Assembly: GCA_965153355.1 (NCBI GenBank)
Contig: OZ231128.1
Span: 25,296,001-25,360,000 of the forward strand
Direction: 5' to 3'
Source: Flaccisagitta enflata
Lineage: Eukaryota; Chaetognatha; Sagittoidea; Aphragmophora
Length of the DNA: 64,000 nt
In this document: positions 1 to 10,505 of the stretch, one piece after another
How the letters are laid out: each line of letters opens with the position of its first letter
How positions within the stretch are numbered: the stretch's first letter is position 1
The notes under the pieces: model-generated
Seen by the model: the letters and a program-made list of their open reading frames with translations, nothing else
Told to the model about the DNA's origin: nothing
Databases searched by the model: none
Position numbers and translations under genes: made by a program

Positions 1-310
1 CTCACTTTACCCAAACTGAAAGATATGGAAGAGGGCCTTGTGAGCCCTCACTGACTAGTTACTACGCGCATCACTCCTAATTTTCCATTTTTCAAAACTT
101 AGCAAACATCCATTCTGAGTCTAACTCAAAACACTAATGCTTCTTTTTTTTTTTTCTGCAAAGGAAAGAGTAAATGCACATATGTAGCAACAGATCAAAT
201 ATGGATCTCTACGCAATGTGTTTTTTCAATAATAGTGCGATCAAAACAAGAGTTCAACGAGTAACAAGACGATTCATGCTTACCAAATAGATAAGGGCAA
301 ATGATTGTTA
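1..310. repeat. Dispersed repeat copy (family also at 50.8-51.2 kb)
   Basis: The stretch from the CTCACT at base 1 through the TGATTGTTACC near 310 matches the segment at about 50,781-50,965 (shared landmarks: GAAGAGGGCCTTGTGAGCCC, ACTAGTTACTACGCGCATCA, CATTCTGAGTCTAAC, AAGGGCAAATGATTGTTACC). A third, shorter copy lies at 51,097-51,174. The copies differ by scattered substitutions and by a 139-bp insertion in this one. No coding potential is convincing; a minus-strand 84-codon ORF here crosses repeat junctions and looks accidental. Confidence 0.8.
143..281. mobile_element. 139-bp insertion with 6-bp target-site duplication
   Basis: Compared with the 50.9-kb copy of the surrounding repeat, this copy has 139 extra bases. 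ATGCTT occurs on both sides (137-142 and 276-281), as expected for a target duplication. The insert begins with a run of about 14 T, which on the opposite strand would be a poly(A) tail. That suggests a retroposed fragment in minus orientation. A deletion between short direct repeats in the other copy would give the same picture. Confidence 0.55.
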
Positions 311-435
311 CCAGTTTAACCACCTGTTTAACCACCCCTATTAATTTATAGGAGGTATATGGGGAAAAAACTAAGTGTACTTTAAACCTGCGGGGATGAA
401 AATCAAAGGGCCGGGGGAAGGGGGGGGGGACGTAC

Positions 436-480
436 CTAGCGACCGACACGGCAAGGTGTAGTCGCGTGTCCGCGACTAAA
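436..480 (-). repeat. Hairpin-tailed dispersed element, terminal fragment
   Basis: The terminus of the window's hairpin-tailed element family in minus orientation. The segment GACACGGCAAGGTGTAGTCG is followed by the perfect stem AGTCGCG-TGTC-CGCGACT at 460-477 and then AAAAG. The same terminus in the other orientation is seen at 9,661 and 60,700. Confidence 0.65.
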
Positions 481-524
481 AGAAAAGTCTCCTGCGTTCA
501 ATTGCGTTTCGTGAATATGTCTAG

Positions 525-1111
525 GCTTGTGTCTCATCGGTTGCCCTCGCCGAGAAATCATTCATTGCTGCGAATGCGGTGAAAAATTTCTCAAACGCGC
601 GGAACTGAAGGCCCATATCGCCCAGCATCGTGACAAGGAGCCCTTCGACTCCATATCATCCCTCCATTGCTGCTTTTGTAATCACATCTCGCACTCGGTC
701 AACGGCATCCATAAACACCTTCACGAGGCCCACTCTGTGAAGACGGAAGGCGAACGATCGAAATACATAATCGCCTACTTGATAACAGAGGCGGAAAATA
801 ACGCCGACGAGGCGGAGGAATATCTACACCGCGTTTGCAGATATTGTTACAAGTATGTCAAAGACGACAGGAAAATGCAGGCGCATATGGTAATGGCCCA
901 CGCGGAGCAAGTCGGCCCGGCCTACCTCCGAAGGAAATACGCCTGCCTCAAGTGCCAGTCCACGTTTAAATTCCCCTCGACTCTGACGAGACACGTTAGA
1001 ATCAGGCATTCCCGCAAAGACGGCAAATATTTGTGCGGCGTTTGCATGGAGAAACTTACACTGAGCGACGTGACGGATTTTGTTGAACATTTTAAAATTC
1101 ATAAAATTTAG
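525..1111 (+). CDS. C2H2 zinc-finger protein Z0, last exon
   Basis: An exon encoding about 195 residues with five C2H2 fingers (IHCCEC..., LHCCFC..., RVCRYC..., YACLKC..., YLCGVC...). I start it after the acceptor ATATGTCTAG at 515-524, not at an ATG. The reading frame opens with a phase-1 junction (g|gc), exactly as in the second exons of genes A and B downstream. Its first exon must lie left of the window. The stop TAG is at 1109-1111, and only about 120 bp separate it from the acceptor of gene A. Fingers of this class normally bind DNA, RNA or protein; the target is unknown. The spacing between fingers is irregular, without TGEKP linkers, so it is not a simple tandem DNA-reading array. Confidence 0.8.
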
Positions 1112-1241
1112 TGAGCTCGGTAAACGGTAGTTTTCTTTTCAAGTGCGAAAAATTCGTCACCAGGGCCATGATACCTATTGTTTCACCATAGGCTTCTTCA
1201 TTCCAAATGTTTGTTTCATTTTTCTGCCTGTCAGATAGACA

Positions 1242-1485
1242 ATGACGTCGTCCGTCCATATCAAGCAGGAGCCCTTGACTGACATGCCTCTTATCGCGCA
1301 AATAAAACAAGAACACTCTCTTAACAACTTTAGTCCATCCATAAAGGGAACCAAGTCCTATTCTGGGCAACGTAATTCGCGTAAACGCCCTCTGACTCAT
1401 TGGCTTTTCTGGTATAAATGTCAAATCTGCTTTCGCGTTTATGAAACTCCGCACGGATGTCATCGCCATATTGATGCAAAACATG
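1242..1485 (+). CDS. C2H2 zinc-finger protein A, exon 1
   Basis: The ATG at 1242 lies 7 bases after a 3' splice-like CTGTCAG. The exon encodes 81 residues: an N-terminus with two PsiKxE SUMO-acceptor-like motifs (IKQEP, IKQEH), a basic stretch, and one C2H2 finger (YKCQIC...HRHIDAKH). It ends at CATG|GTGAGT (phase 1). The open frame continues to 1574, but that tail runs into a MITE and is intronic. Joining to 1879 keeps the frame (g|ga = Gly). The combined product is 562 residues. A nuclear regulatory role is inferred from the family. Confidence 0.8.
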
Positions 1486-1506
1486 GTGAGTTCCGATGGT
1501 CGTATA

Positions 1507-1683
1507 CAGTTGAACCCCGTCCTAACGGACCCGCCACCAACGGAATTCCATTAAAAATAAATATAAATTTATAATCCTTTCAAGTTAATTTCTTTTATTT
1601 CTATTGTTAGCAATAATAGAAGCCCACCTATAATACAAAAAAACTATTAGTCTCCTGAAATCCGTTACAGCGGGGTTCAGCTG
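1507..1683. mobile_element. 177-bp pogo/Tigger-like MITE in intron of gene A
   Basis: Terminal inverted repeats start CAGTTGAACCCCG on the left and CAGCTGAACCCCG on the right (reverse complement), with about 19 of 23 bases matching. The element is flanked by TA at 1505-1506 and 1684-1685. CAGTNGAACC termini with TA duplication are typical of pogo/Tigger-type miniature elements. A related terminus occurs at about 30,277. Without it the intron of gene A would be about 214 bp. Confidence 0.75.
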
Positions 1684-1878
1684 TATCACATAGATATTAT
1701 ACCTTCATACTAGAAATTATACCTTCATACTAGTTTGATCGTTATTATAGCAATAATTTATCTATATTGGAGTCTCATGACTCTTTCTCTAGGCTATCAA
1801 TTTCACTGGTGCTGTATCTTATATAATATTACCCAAAAATGATTCATTCACTTCTTTTCCCCTTCTTGGCCTGTACAG

Positions 1879-3323
1879 GAATCGTAGATCCCGAAGATCG
1901 CGAGCCTTTGTTTATCAAGGAATCCATCATCTGCAGTTTCCCCTGCGCAAAATGCGGTATTCATCTCGAGTCTCAAGCCGAGCTCGTGGATCATCTGCGT
2001 GATCGTCACCAGCAAGATCTCGCGCCCTCTCTCTTATGTCGTTTGTGCAACAAAGTCGTGGACTCGGTAACGGAAATTCAACGTCACATTCGCGAGAATC
2101 ACAACGTCACGCACCCGGCCGAGATCGATCGCAACATCGGCGCGGATGACGAAGCCGCGCTCCGCTGCAACGAATGCGGCGCGCTTTTCCCTTGCAAAGC
2201 CAATCTTATTCGTCACATGAACCAGTATCACTGCTTGGACGCGCCTGGATACTGTAGACCCACGACGGTTGCTGAGCAATCTACCGTCGGAACTAAAGTC
2301 GAGACTGATCAAAACGTGGAAGACGTAAAACCCTCTGTCAACGAAATGGGACAAATAGAAACTACGCCCGCGTGTGAGAAAGCAGCCCCATCATCGCAAC
2401 TTTATAAATGCCCCTTCAGCTGCGTGGCGATATTTAATGACAAGCTCGAACTTCAAAAGCACGTAAGACTCGGGGTTCACGAGAAGATGCCGGCGGCCAA
2501 CGGGGGCAATTTGTTGTGCAGTTGCCGTCATTGTGGCGAGAAATTTCTGCTCAATAACCCGTGTAAATGCATTCTATTTCCTAAAACGACAAAACGTGCC
2601 GAGGCGTCGATGGATCGGGCGCCGACGAATGGTACGTCGACGGATGGTATTTCGACAGATGGGGCGTCGACAGATGGGACGTCGACGGATGGGGTTGATC
2701 TGGCGCGAAATGAACCAAAGAACATTTCAGCAATAAAGATGGAGAAAGTTCCACCCACCGACGCACCCACCGTCCACACCCCAGGGCCTCTTTTCAAATG
2801 CCATCAATGTTACGTGACATTTGGTTCCAGCGGCGATCTCTCGCAACATTGGGAAGTGGCCCACGGGATAAAGATCACGTCAACAGTGACAATACCAAAT
2901 AAAAGTTTCGTCAAAATATACCGACATGGGAAACTCGAAGGCGTACGAACTCGGTCGATTCAATCGAAAATGGACGCTAACGCTAAACGAGTGAGAATAG
3001 AAACTACGACGTCCGAAAATGGAGACAAGCTCTCAAAATGCCCGTTCTGCCCTCGTCAATTCGAAGATGCCCAATTGCGCTTACAACACGTCCTGTTCGG
3101 CGCTCATCGTTTCTCATGCGACAAATGTCAACTCCAGTTTGGTCAACTCCAGTTTGAGAATCTGAGCAGTAAGAACGAACACGAGCTCACTAAGCATAGT
3201 TGCAAGAGTAATGAAGTTGGATTTGGAGTAAAACCTACTGAGGAAGAAGCTGCCAAAACTGCCGACTTTGAGTCGCAACCAAATGCGATCAAAACGGAAC
3301 CGTCGTGGAATGCTACTGAATAG
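1879..3323 (+). CDS. C2H2 zinc-finger protein A, exon 2
   Basis: The exon begins after acceptor CTGTACAG (1871-1878) and runs to TAG at 3321-3323, 481 residues. Seven to eight C2H2 modules are visible: FPCAKC, LLCRLC, LRCNEC, YKCPFSC (long spacing), a degenerate CSCRHC without clear histidines, FKCHQC, SKCPFC and FSCDKC (extended spacing). A Thr/Ser-rich linker at 2608-2690 consists of five near-identical TSTDG-type pentapeptides. Two further SUMO-like motifs (IKMEK, IKTEP) lie between and after the fingers. The in-frame ATG at 1839 is inside the intron and is not needed. Likely a nuclear protein; ligand unknown. Confidence 0.85.
2608..2695 (+). repeat. 15-bp coding minisatellite (TSTDG repeats)
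   Basis: Five tandem units of 15 bp within gene A encode TNGTSTDGISTDGASTDG-type repeats between fingers. The unit ACGTCGACGGATGG is strongly CpG-rich. All reading frames are open here, which produces shadow ORFs on both strands. Confidence 0.75.
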
Positions 3324-3401
3324 CTTGCAGCAAGAATTGATTTCAATATAATTTATTTTTTAAAAATGAGAATATACGCTTTGTTTTGCCCCTACTCTTT
3401 T

Positions 3402-3404
<3 letters not shown>

Positions 3405-3475
<71 letters not shown>
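3405..3475. repeat. (TC)n microsatellite
   Basis: About 35 uninterrupted TC units in the 329-bp spacer between the stop of gene A and the acceptor of gene B. Confidence 0.95.
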
Positions 3476-3481
<6 letters not shown>

Positions 3482-3652
3482 CTTAGCCCGCGTTTCATTA
3501 CAGTCAGTTTTCACCCCATGTCTTACTAGGTATTTATAAATTAATGCCCGCTTCTGATGATCGACATAACAGGACATGTTTGGAAATTTTTTGGTTTATT
3601 TGTTTTTGCTGTTGAATGATTAGTCATATTATTTTCATTTGCTTCTCATCAG

Positions 3653-4964
3653 ATGGCACAATTAGCCAAAATCAAGATGGCCCAAGTATCGGCCAATGAT
3701 GAAACAGACTCACAGCTGCCCCCGCTGATATCGCCAGCTGGGGTCCGCTGTATGTGCTACGACAAACTTCCCATGAACGATCTAATGGCGGAAGATATAA
3801 AGCCGTCGATAAACAATTGTCAGATGCATGGCACGAATTACGTGTATGTGATTGAACCAGAAACATCACTCAATGCCTCGTCCGATGACAACGACATAAA
3901 GCCTTCGATAGAATCGCTGACTGTTGTTGCTCAGCAACCTATTAGCGCCGCACCCACGCCTTCAGTTCCTGATCTTGTGAAACTTGAGGAGCCAGCATTT
4001 TTGTCGCCAGCGCCCATCAGCAACCATGCATCAAAGCTTCACAAACCCTCAACGCCGCTCACCAACGCAAATAACAGTGAACCAACCATTGCGCCGCCTA
4101 AGAATGATAGAAAGAACTTCGTCCATCGCGTTGATGGTAAAGTCAAGTGTCGCAGTTGTTGTAGTTGGTATCCCAACACCACTTCCTACGTCAAACACAT
4201 GAGCGACTCTCACAATCTGCAAGCGGTCGAAGGGGAAATTGTTCAAGAGCACCCGACGATTCTCACTTGCGTTTTATGTCCCGAGCAATTTGACTCCGTT
4301 ACGGGACGAGACGTTCACTCGAAAGAAATTCACCAATTCACCGATTTGGCGTGCGATTTGTGCTGCAAAACCTTCGACACAGATTCGCAGGAACGCGAGC
4401 AGCACATCGAGGGACATTTCGACCACAGCAAAACAGGCGGTTGCCCCAGAGGTTGCGTCAAGAGAAGCAAAAACAAATTTCCCCATGTTAAATGCGAAGG
4501 ATGCGAGAGCTTGTTCACCTCTTCGGACAAGCAAAGGATACACTGGTTCAAACATCACACGAAATTCTTCAGCGACGTCATGAATCAATCGGCGCTGGTG
4601 ACCAACGATGAAACGAGTGACCAACCAGATTCGCGGAAAAAGGTGTCGGAATCAAAATGTTTCTCTTGCGGGGCGGGCTTTCAATCTTCAGAGGAGCAGC
4701 TTTATTTCCTGCGGCGCCGCCATCGTTTCCGCGCCGCCACCAAGGAGAAGCAGTCGTGGCAATCTGGATGCGACTGCAATCCCGCCGCTAAAGTCGGCAA
4801 AGTGGCCAATTACAATTACTCGGCGACGACTTTCCGGCACGATGTTGGAAAAAGCCCCTCGCCGGAGAAATCGTCCGATTTTGACACTTGGTACAAATGC
4901 AAGACGTGTCATCTCGTGTATGAGACGACCGCCGGATGTCAAGATCACGTCACCGAAAAACATG
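3653..4964 (+). CDS. C2H2 zinc-finger protein B, exon 1
   Basis: The ATG at 3653 immediately follows a 3' splice-like TTCTCATCAG. The exon codes for 437 residues: a disordered N-terminal 170 residues with SUMO-like VKLEEP and two DIKPSI motifs, then fingers VKCRSC, LTCVLC, LACDLC, VKCEGC, a degenerate SKCFSC that lacks the first His, and YKCKTC...HVTEKH. It ends at CATG|GTGAGA, phase 1, the same position as in gene A. The region around RSCCSWYP...LTCVLCPEQF is clearly paralogous to gene C (RSCQKWFP...LTCVLCPRHF), so B and C arose by tandem duplication. The open frame past 4964 is intronic. Confidence 0.85.
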
Positions 4965-5023
4965 GTGAGAAGCGAGTTCATGTTAACAAATTGCTAATAC
5001 ATTGCTGAGTTAAAATCAGTCTA

Positions 5024-5621
5024 ACAGGGTGTGCAAAATTATCCGCACTTGCTCCATTGAAAGAAAACCATACTTAGAATTGACCCAGCAATATGAAATT
5101 TAAGCCAGAGTACCCCAGCTAGTCATATTAGAAGCCAAAATTGATTGTAGGTTTTTTCTAAATCCCTTGTCACTAAGGGAGTTAAATAATTGGAAGCAGA
5201 GATTTTGATTTTGACAGGATTTTATTTCACAAGCAAAATAGATAACAAAATCATAGATTCTTGTATTTGTAACTACTCCATAATGATTTTCCTAACTTGA
5301 CACACACTATGCTGAGGGAGATAAGTTAAATTAACATCAGTGGAGGTCAAAAAAGCAAATAAATCAGGCTTAAAGGGCAAGAAAAACTAACAACAGAATT
5401 TCAGGTTTTTTTTTTCAAAGAACTTTTTACAGGAGTGTTCTATCTGAATTAAATATATCTAAACAGTTTCATTTCTGACTTTTTATATTTTGTGAATTTT
5501 GCTTTTGAATGTTAAGAAGGATACTTTTTCATATCTACCCGTTATGCTTTCAAAAATCCTTTTTTTCTACAGGGTTTTAAAAAAAATAACTGCTGAGTGC
5601 GGATAATTTTGCACACCCTGT
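5024..5621. mobile_element. 598-bp mariner-like MITE in intron of gene B
   Basis: Perfect 26-bp terminal inverted repeats (beginning ACAGGGTGTGCAAAATTATC) are flanked by TA at 5022-5023 and 5622-5623. The TIR resembles Tc1/mariner termini. The interior is AT-rich with no transposase frame. Removing it leaves an intron of about 200 bp. Confidence 0.9.
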
Positions 5622-5764
5622 TAGTATTAAAGTGGGAATTTGCCAATTTGCTAATCTGTAAACGCATGTCAAGCCGATTTAAAATGGTCGGTACCTATTT
5701 GTCACTTGCACATGTTCTTTCTCCCATGCACCGTCGCGTTAACTCTCCCTTTTCTCAATTGCAG

Positions 5765-6480
5765 GCACCGACGACTTCGAGGACCCCTGGCTCATGGTTC
5801 TCGAAGAGAGGATCGATTCGACCTACCCGTGCCTCGAATGCGACATCGCCCTTGACACGAGAGATACTCTGGTCCGTCATATGAAACGCACTCACCGCAA
5901 AGAATACGCGACTCGGTTTAAATGTGACAAATGCGAAATAACTGTATTCACCGAGTTTGACATCATGACCCATTTAAAGAATGAACATCAAGAAAACAGT
6001 CAACCGAAAATCGACCAACTCGTTCGAGGCGATAAGCGAATGTTGCGTTGCACCGAATGCCGAGAACTTTTTTCCCGGAAAACTGAGCTGATCAATCACA
6101 ACAGAATCCTACATATCCAAGGCCAATACAAAGCGGCTAATCGACCAACCACGGGCAACCCCGACAGTCGACGGCTCAAAGCCAAATCATCAACTGTTGG
6201 GAAGACGAAAGCGAAAGTTATTCCTCCTAAACCAGACGAGAAGAAAGACGAAAGAGAATGTAAATTCTGCGCGCTGATTCTCCCGTCCGCGGAAAAGACA
6301 CTGGACCACATGAAGCGCAGGCATCTCGATGAAACTCCGAGTATGAAGCGGAAAAGTTTAAAGTGCGATTCCTGTTTCATCAATTTCGATTTAGAATCGG
6401 ACCTTTCCAGCCATATTTTGAGCGAACATCTAACTTCGCGCCAAACTGTTTTTGATTCCAAAAGGAAAAAGACATCTTGA
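5765..6480 (+). CDS. C2H2 zinc-finger protein B, exon 2
   Basis: The exon starts after TCAATTGCAG (acceptor at 5763-5764) and joins exon 1 in frame (g|gc = Gly). It gives 238 residues, ending at TGA 6478-6480; the whole product is 675 residues. It has five C2H2 fingers: YPCLEC, FKCDKC, LRCTEC, RECKFC and LKCDSC, with a Lys-rich basic linker of about 45 residues between the third and fourth. The ATG at 5794 is internal. The exon matches the organisation of Z0 and A exon 2 (finger block directly after the phase-1 junction). Confidence 0.85.
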
Positions 6481-7027
6481 ACCAGTCGTGAGAAAAGAGA
6501 TTAAGTGAAGGATATTGTAAAGAGCATAAAACAATTTGACTTCATTGTGGGTGGTATACTGGTATTTGATGAATTCTGATGCATGTTGCTTTGGACACGG
6601 CATTAACTGATTAACGCTGCAAATTTTTATTAAGGTTTAATAGCTCTTGATGGGGTAAACATCTGGAACATCGCCTTACATGGTTTCAATTATTCACGTG
6701 AAATACAAATTGAGATCTCACCTGAAATACAAATTGAGATCTCACCTGACATTGTTACTTTACTTCTCATTCATTAGTTTATTGTTAATACCTATAATCA
6801 AAGTTTGTTCATTTTAACATCCGGTTAATCTTGGAGCGTGTCATTTCTGTTTTGTAATCTTATTTATTTATCTTTCTCATCACCTGCGACTCAAATTATT
6901 GCAACATCCTTTCACACACGGGTGTAGAGATCGTAGTAACATTTGATTTATGTTTGTCTAGACATAGAATAACTGATTAAAATTTGGTTTATGTCCGTTA
7001 GTAACAATCATGCCTTTCCTATTTCAG
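6481..7027. other. Intergenic spacer with 24-bp tandem duplication
   Basis: AT-rich spacer between genes B and C. It includes a duplicated 24-bp segment (CCTGAAATACAAATTGAGAT and following bases) around 6,695-6,748. It ends in the acceptor-like CTATTTCAG directly before the ATG of gene C. No other gene is seen. Confidence 0.6.
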
Positions 7028-8382
7028 ATGGAACCCCAATTGAAATTGGAACCGGAGATATTAATCCAAGAAAACTTGGACGGCCAAATATGCACAGAAT
7101 CGGAACCCTCGACCATGATATCACATGAGGCAATAAGCAAAGGCTCCAAGAAGCCCGTCTATGTACATGATCCCACTATCGTCACGCCTACTGGCCAGAG
7201 TAACTTTAAACCACGATCCATCGAAAGCGGCGACCAAAAGCTAAAATGCCGCAGTTGTCAGAAATGGTTTCCTGCTTTAATCTACATGAAACATATGAGT
7301 TCCGTTCACAAACTGCAGTCACTCCAGGGAGAGACCATCGAAGAGGCGAATCATTTGGCGCTAACTTGCGTTTTATGTCCTCGTCATTTCCAGACGCCGC
7401 GTCAGCGAGATCATCACGTCAGAGACAAACACAGTTACAATGATTTGACATGCGACTTTTGCTTCAAAAACTTTAACACGCTGCACGGTCGCACGATGCA
7501 CATGCGCACCCACTTCTTTCTCGATCACAACACGGGACAACCCGTTAAAAGGACTAAAGCCAAAGTCGTGTTCAGATGTCCCCACTGCGAGAACAACTTT
7601 ACCTCTACGTACAAACTCGACATGCACATATTCGCATTTCATACCAAACTGTTGGAGGAGACTTTTCAAAACCTGTCGACCGCGTCAACTGCCAAAGCGC
7701 CGATGAAAGACGTCAGCAAACCGATAAAACTACTCAACTGCACTTTCTGTGGAGCAGACTTTTCGGTAATGGACGAGCTCTGCAATCATGTTATATCAAG
7801 ACATATTCCAGATGGTGTCAAAAACGAAACTGAGGCGCATACCTGTGATTCCTGTCAAGTGAGTTTTTTTGGGAGAAACGATCTTTCCAAGCATATATTG
7901 GACACTCACTACATACCCACGACCAACCAGTGCCAATCGCATGATATTGAAAATCACCCAAGTGGAGGACTTTCTGCGCCAGAGCCGCCGCCGCAACTGC
8001 AGCACACCATCGCCAACGTCCACAAATGCCCTCACTGTTTAAAAGTGTTTGATAAAAAGTCTGATATGCATAGTCACATTAACTTTCACATATCGCATTA
8101 TATTGAAAATCACCCAAGTGGAGGACTTTCTGCGCCACAGCCGCCGCCGCAACTGCAGCACATCATCGCCAACGTCAACAAATGCCCTCACTGTTTAAAA
8201 GTGTATGATAAAAAGTCTGATTTGCAACGTCACATTAACTTTCACATGGGCATTAAACCATTTAAATGTAATGTGTGCCAAAAGGCATTTCATCAAAGGT
8301 CAGACTTGAACAGGCATTCGCGAATTCATACCAAAAATCAACCTTTCAAATGCGACAAATGTCAGAGGGTTTTTGCCTTAAA
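7028..8382 (+). CDS. C2H2 zinc-finger protein C, 5' part (split by insertion)
   Basis: The ATG at 7028 directly follows TATTTCAG; an upstream in-frame ATG at 7010 lies inside the presumed splice site. It encodes 451 residues: an acidic N-terminus with LKLEPE (SUMO-like), then nine complete fingers (KCRSC, LTCVLC, LTCDFC, FRCPHC, LNCTFC, HTCDSC, HKCPHC, NKCPHC, FKCNVC) and the first half of a tenth (FKCDKCQRVFALK). The frame is cut by a TAG at 8384-8386, contributed by a 2.49-kb insertion. The missing half, SDLQRHINFH, continues in frame at 10,882. The later fingers have canonical spacing and shortened TGEKP-like linkers (GIKPF, KNQPF), unlike genes A and B, so this part probably binds DNA. 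Confidence 0.85.
7940..8251 (+). repeat. 156-bp coding tandem duplication in gene C
   Basis: Two adjacent 156-bp units (7940-8095 and 8096-8251) are almost identical. Each encodes a Pro-rich spacer (ENHPSGGLSAP) plus one finger (KCPHCLKV...HINFH). A third, partial and more diverged spacer copy (GNHPSEGLAA) occurs in the part of the gene beyond the insertion, near 11,150. Confidence 0.9.
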
Positions 8383-8849
8383 GTAGGCTACTAAAACGCG
8401 CCAACTCAGAGGAATTGAGGGAGAGAAAAAAGTTGTCAGAAATTTCAATGTCCCTCGACTCTGGTATATCTGCTACAAAACTTAAGAAAATATCATTATT
8501 TTTATCAGACTTTGCTTAATTTATCACAGAGTCAGACCACAGTGCTTTTTTTGGCGATGAAAATAGAAATAATTAACAGTAATTGAAATATTGCTTAGAA
8601 AACCTCGTTTTGACTGAAATCAGAGAACCGTGTGGTCATGTTCGCCCATATGCCTTGTAGATAGAGCTTTGCTGATTCTAAATCTGTTTTTAAAAATCAC
8701 GTGCGATATGGCTAAAAATGGCGAGAGGCGAAACCGTGAACCCTTTTCATTAGAGGTAGGAGAATGAATATTGTCATGGAATCGATGCGTAGAACTGACG
8801 CAAACGATTCATGTGTTGCGTTCCCGTTGCTACGCAATTTCATTGTTGT

Positions 8850-9110
8850 TTTTAGGTGCGCCATAGCACCTCTTTAGAGCTAGCTCTTTAACTGGCTCTG
8901 TCTTTTGGTTGGTTGGTTGGTCGGTCGGTCAGAAACACTCGAGTTGAAAATTTTGAAAAGAAGCAAAAAACACTGGAAATGATTAAGAAATATGCTAGGA
9001 TGATTTTCGTCCATCTGTCCGTCACGCTTGAATGAAAAATCATTAAAAACATTGAAATCAATTGATAACTCATTTCATTCATCATTGATGAGACTCATCA
9101 TTTTGTTCAC
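8850..9110 (+). repeat. Hairpin-tailed element, GGTGC subtype
   Basis: TTTTT precedes the stem AGGTGC-GCCATA-GCACCT (8854-8871), followed by a GGTTGGTTGGTCGGTC tract and AAACACTCGAGTTGAAAATT. The same order, reversed, occurs at about 31,110-31,200. Confidence 0.6.
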
Positions 9111-9122
9111 TAAGATAATCAG

Positions 9123-9345
9123 CTACGGCTAGGTCTGATAAAGCTGGGGATAGGTTGGATAGGTCTGGTGATTGGTTGGATAGGTCTGGAGATAGGTCTG
9201 ATAGAGCTGGGGATAGGTCTGATAGAGCCCGGTAATAGATCTGATAGAGCTCGGGATAGGTCTGATAGAGCTTGGGATAGGTCTAAGAATTAATAACGCC
9301 TGGCACACCGTCTTGGCCCATGTATACGGCCTTGTTTTTTTACAA
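9123..9345 (-). repeat. Element with 21-bp GATAGAGCTGGGGATAGGTCT minisatellite
   Basis: About eight units of a 21-bp repeat are followed by AATAACGCCTGGCACACCGT and a CGGCCTTGTTTTTTT end. The reverse complement is present at 30,652-30,985 with the same head (AACAAGGCCGGATACACGGG) and the same 21-bp unit, so this is a dispersed element rather than a local expansion. Confidence 0.75.
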
Positions 9346-9655
9346 CGGCTGAAATTCATTCTGGCCAAGACCTTTCCAACTTTCACATTAATATGGTGGA
9401 GTAAGCTTGGTGCGACAGAAGTTGCACGTGAACTGTTATCGTACACAGACTGCTGCCCTCAGTCTTAGAAAGAAAATGCCCTCAAAGGTGCAGAGATGAG
9501 CATCAAAAATCACGATCAATCATAAAACCATTGAAAAAAAATTACTGAGTATAAAGATGGGATGACTATAAATTATTCAGGGTACATCCATCGTTTCCGG
9601 CAAAAGTACTGTATTTTTTTAAACCGCCTCTCCAAAAAGCGCCCCCCCCCACCTC

Positions 9656-9815
9656 TTTTTAGTCGCGGAAACGCGACTCTACACCTTGCTGTGTCGGTCG
9701 GTCTGTCTGTCAGTCCATCTGTCACATTTCTAAATTGCGATCGGTTTTCGCATTACTGCTCCTGCCAAACCGTCCGTGACTGGATTGCCGTGTATACGGC
9801 CTTGTTTTCTTAGTA
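9656..9815 (+). repeat. Hairpin-tailed dispersed element, full-length copy
   Basis: TTTTT + perfect stem AGTCGCG-GAAA-CGCGACT (9661-9678) + CTACACCTTGCTGTGTCGGT + GTCTGTCT tract + CTGCTCCTGCCAAACCGTCC + GTGTATACGGCCTTGTTTT. This is nearly collinear with 60,696-60,851. Confidence 0.75.
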
Positions 9816-10371
9816 TTACATTCTTCAGAAAAGATTTGGAAAGAAATATTGGTTAAAACAATGAAATGATACAACACAACGAGCCATTTTCAAAGACTTT
9901 CAAACAGAGTTATGCAATGAATATCTTCGTTTTGAGTCAAATTTAACATTTTGGTAGCCTTTCATATAAAAGATTGACTGAATGACAGTTCATCTACAAT
10001 ACAAAGGGGGCGCAAATTGAAGGGGTAAAAAGCAAAGTCACATTTCAATTTCAAAAGCGCCCGGGCCGCTTTTTAGAAAAAATATGTATGTATGTATGTA
10101 TGTATCGCTACGCAAGACATTTTGATTTTCTTATTGCAACAATAAATTTTTTTCTCCAATTTTACGCATTTTGGGGGGCAAAATAGAAATTGAAGTAAAT
10201 TTACTCCTCCACATACAGTGACATCTTATTTTCTTTTTAGTTGTGTGCTCTTTAATCAGATGGTCAGACAGTCAGTTAACGCCCTTGCCTACCCATTTAT
10301 GATAATGTTTGCTGTTTATTCGGCCCTATTGCAGAGTTTGAATGTGCCCCTATAAAGGGTTCAATTAAGTC

Positions 10372-10505
10372 TCGGTCTGTGTGTCTGTCTCTGTCTGTCT
10401 CTGTCTGTCTTCGCCTGCCTGTCTGTCTGTCTCTGTTTGTCTCTGGCTGTTTCTGTCTCTCTCTGTCTCTCTCTTTCTCTCTCTTTCTCTCTCTTTCTCT
10501 CTCTG
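10372..10505. repeat. TCTG/TCTC microsatellite
   Basis: Mixed TCTG, TCTC and TTTC units inside the 2.49-kb insertion. Confidence 0.9.

Noticed and set aside
2528-2797. Minus-strand ORF opposite gene A
   Set aside because: Shadow of the 15-bp coding repeat, which is open in several frames.
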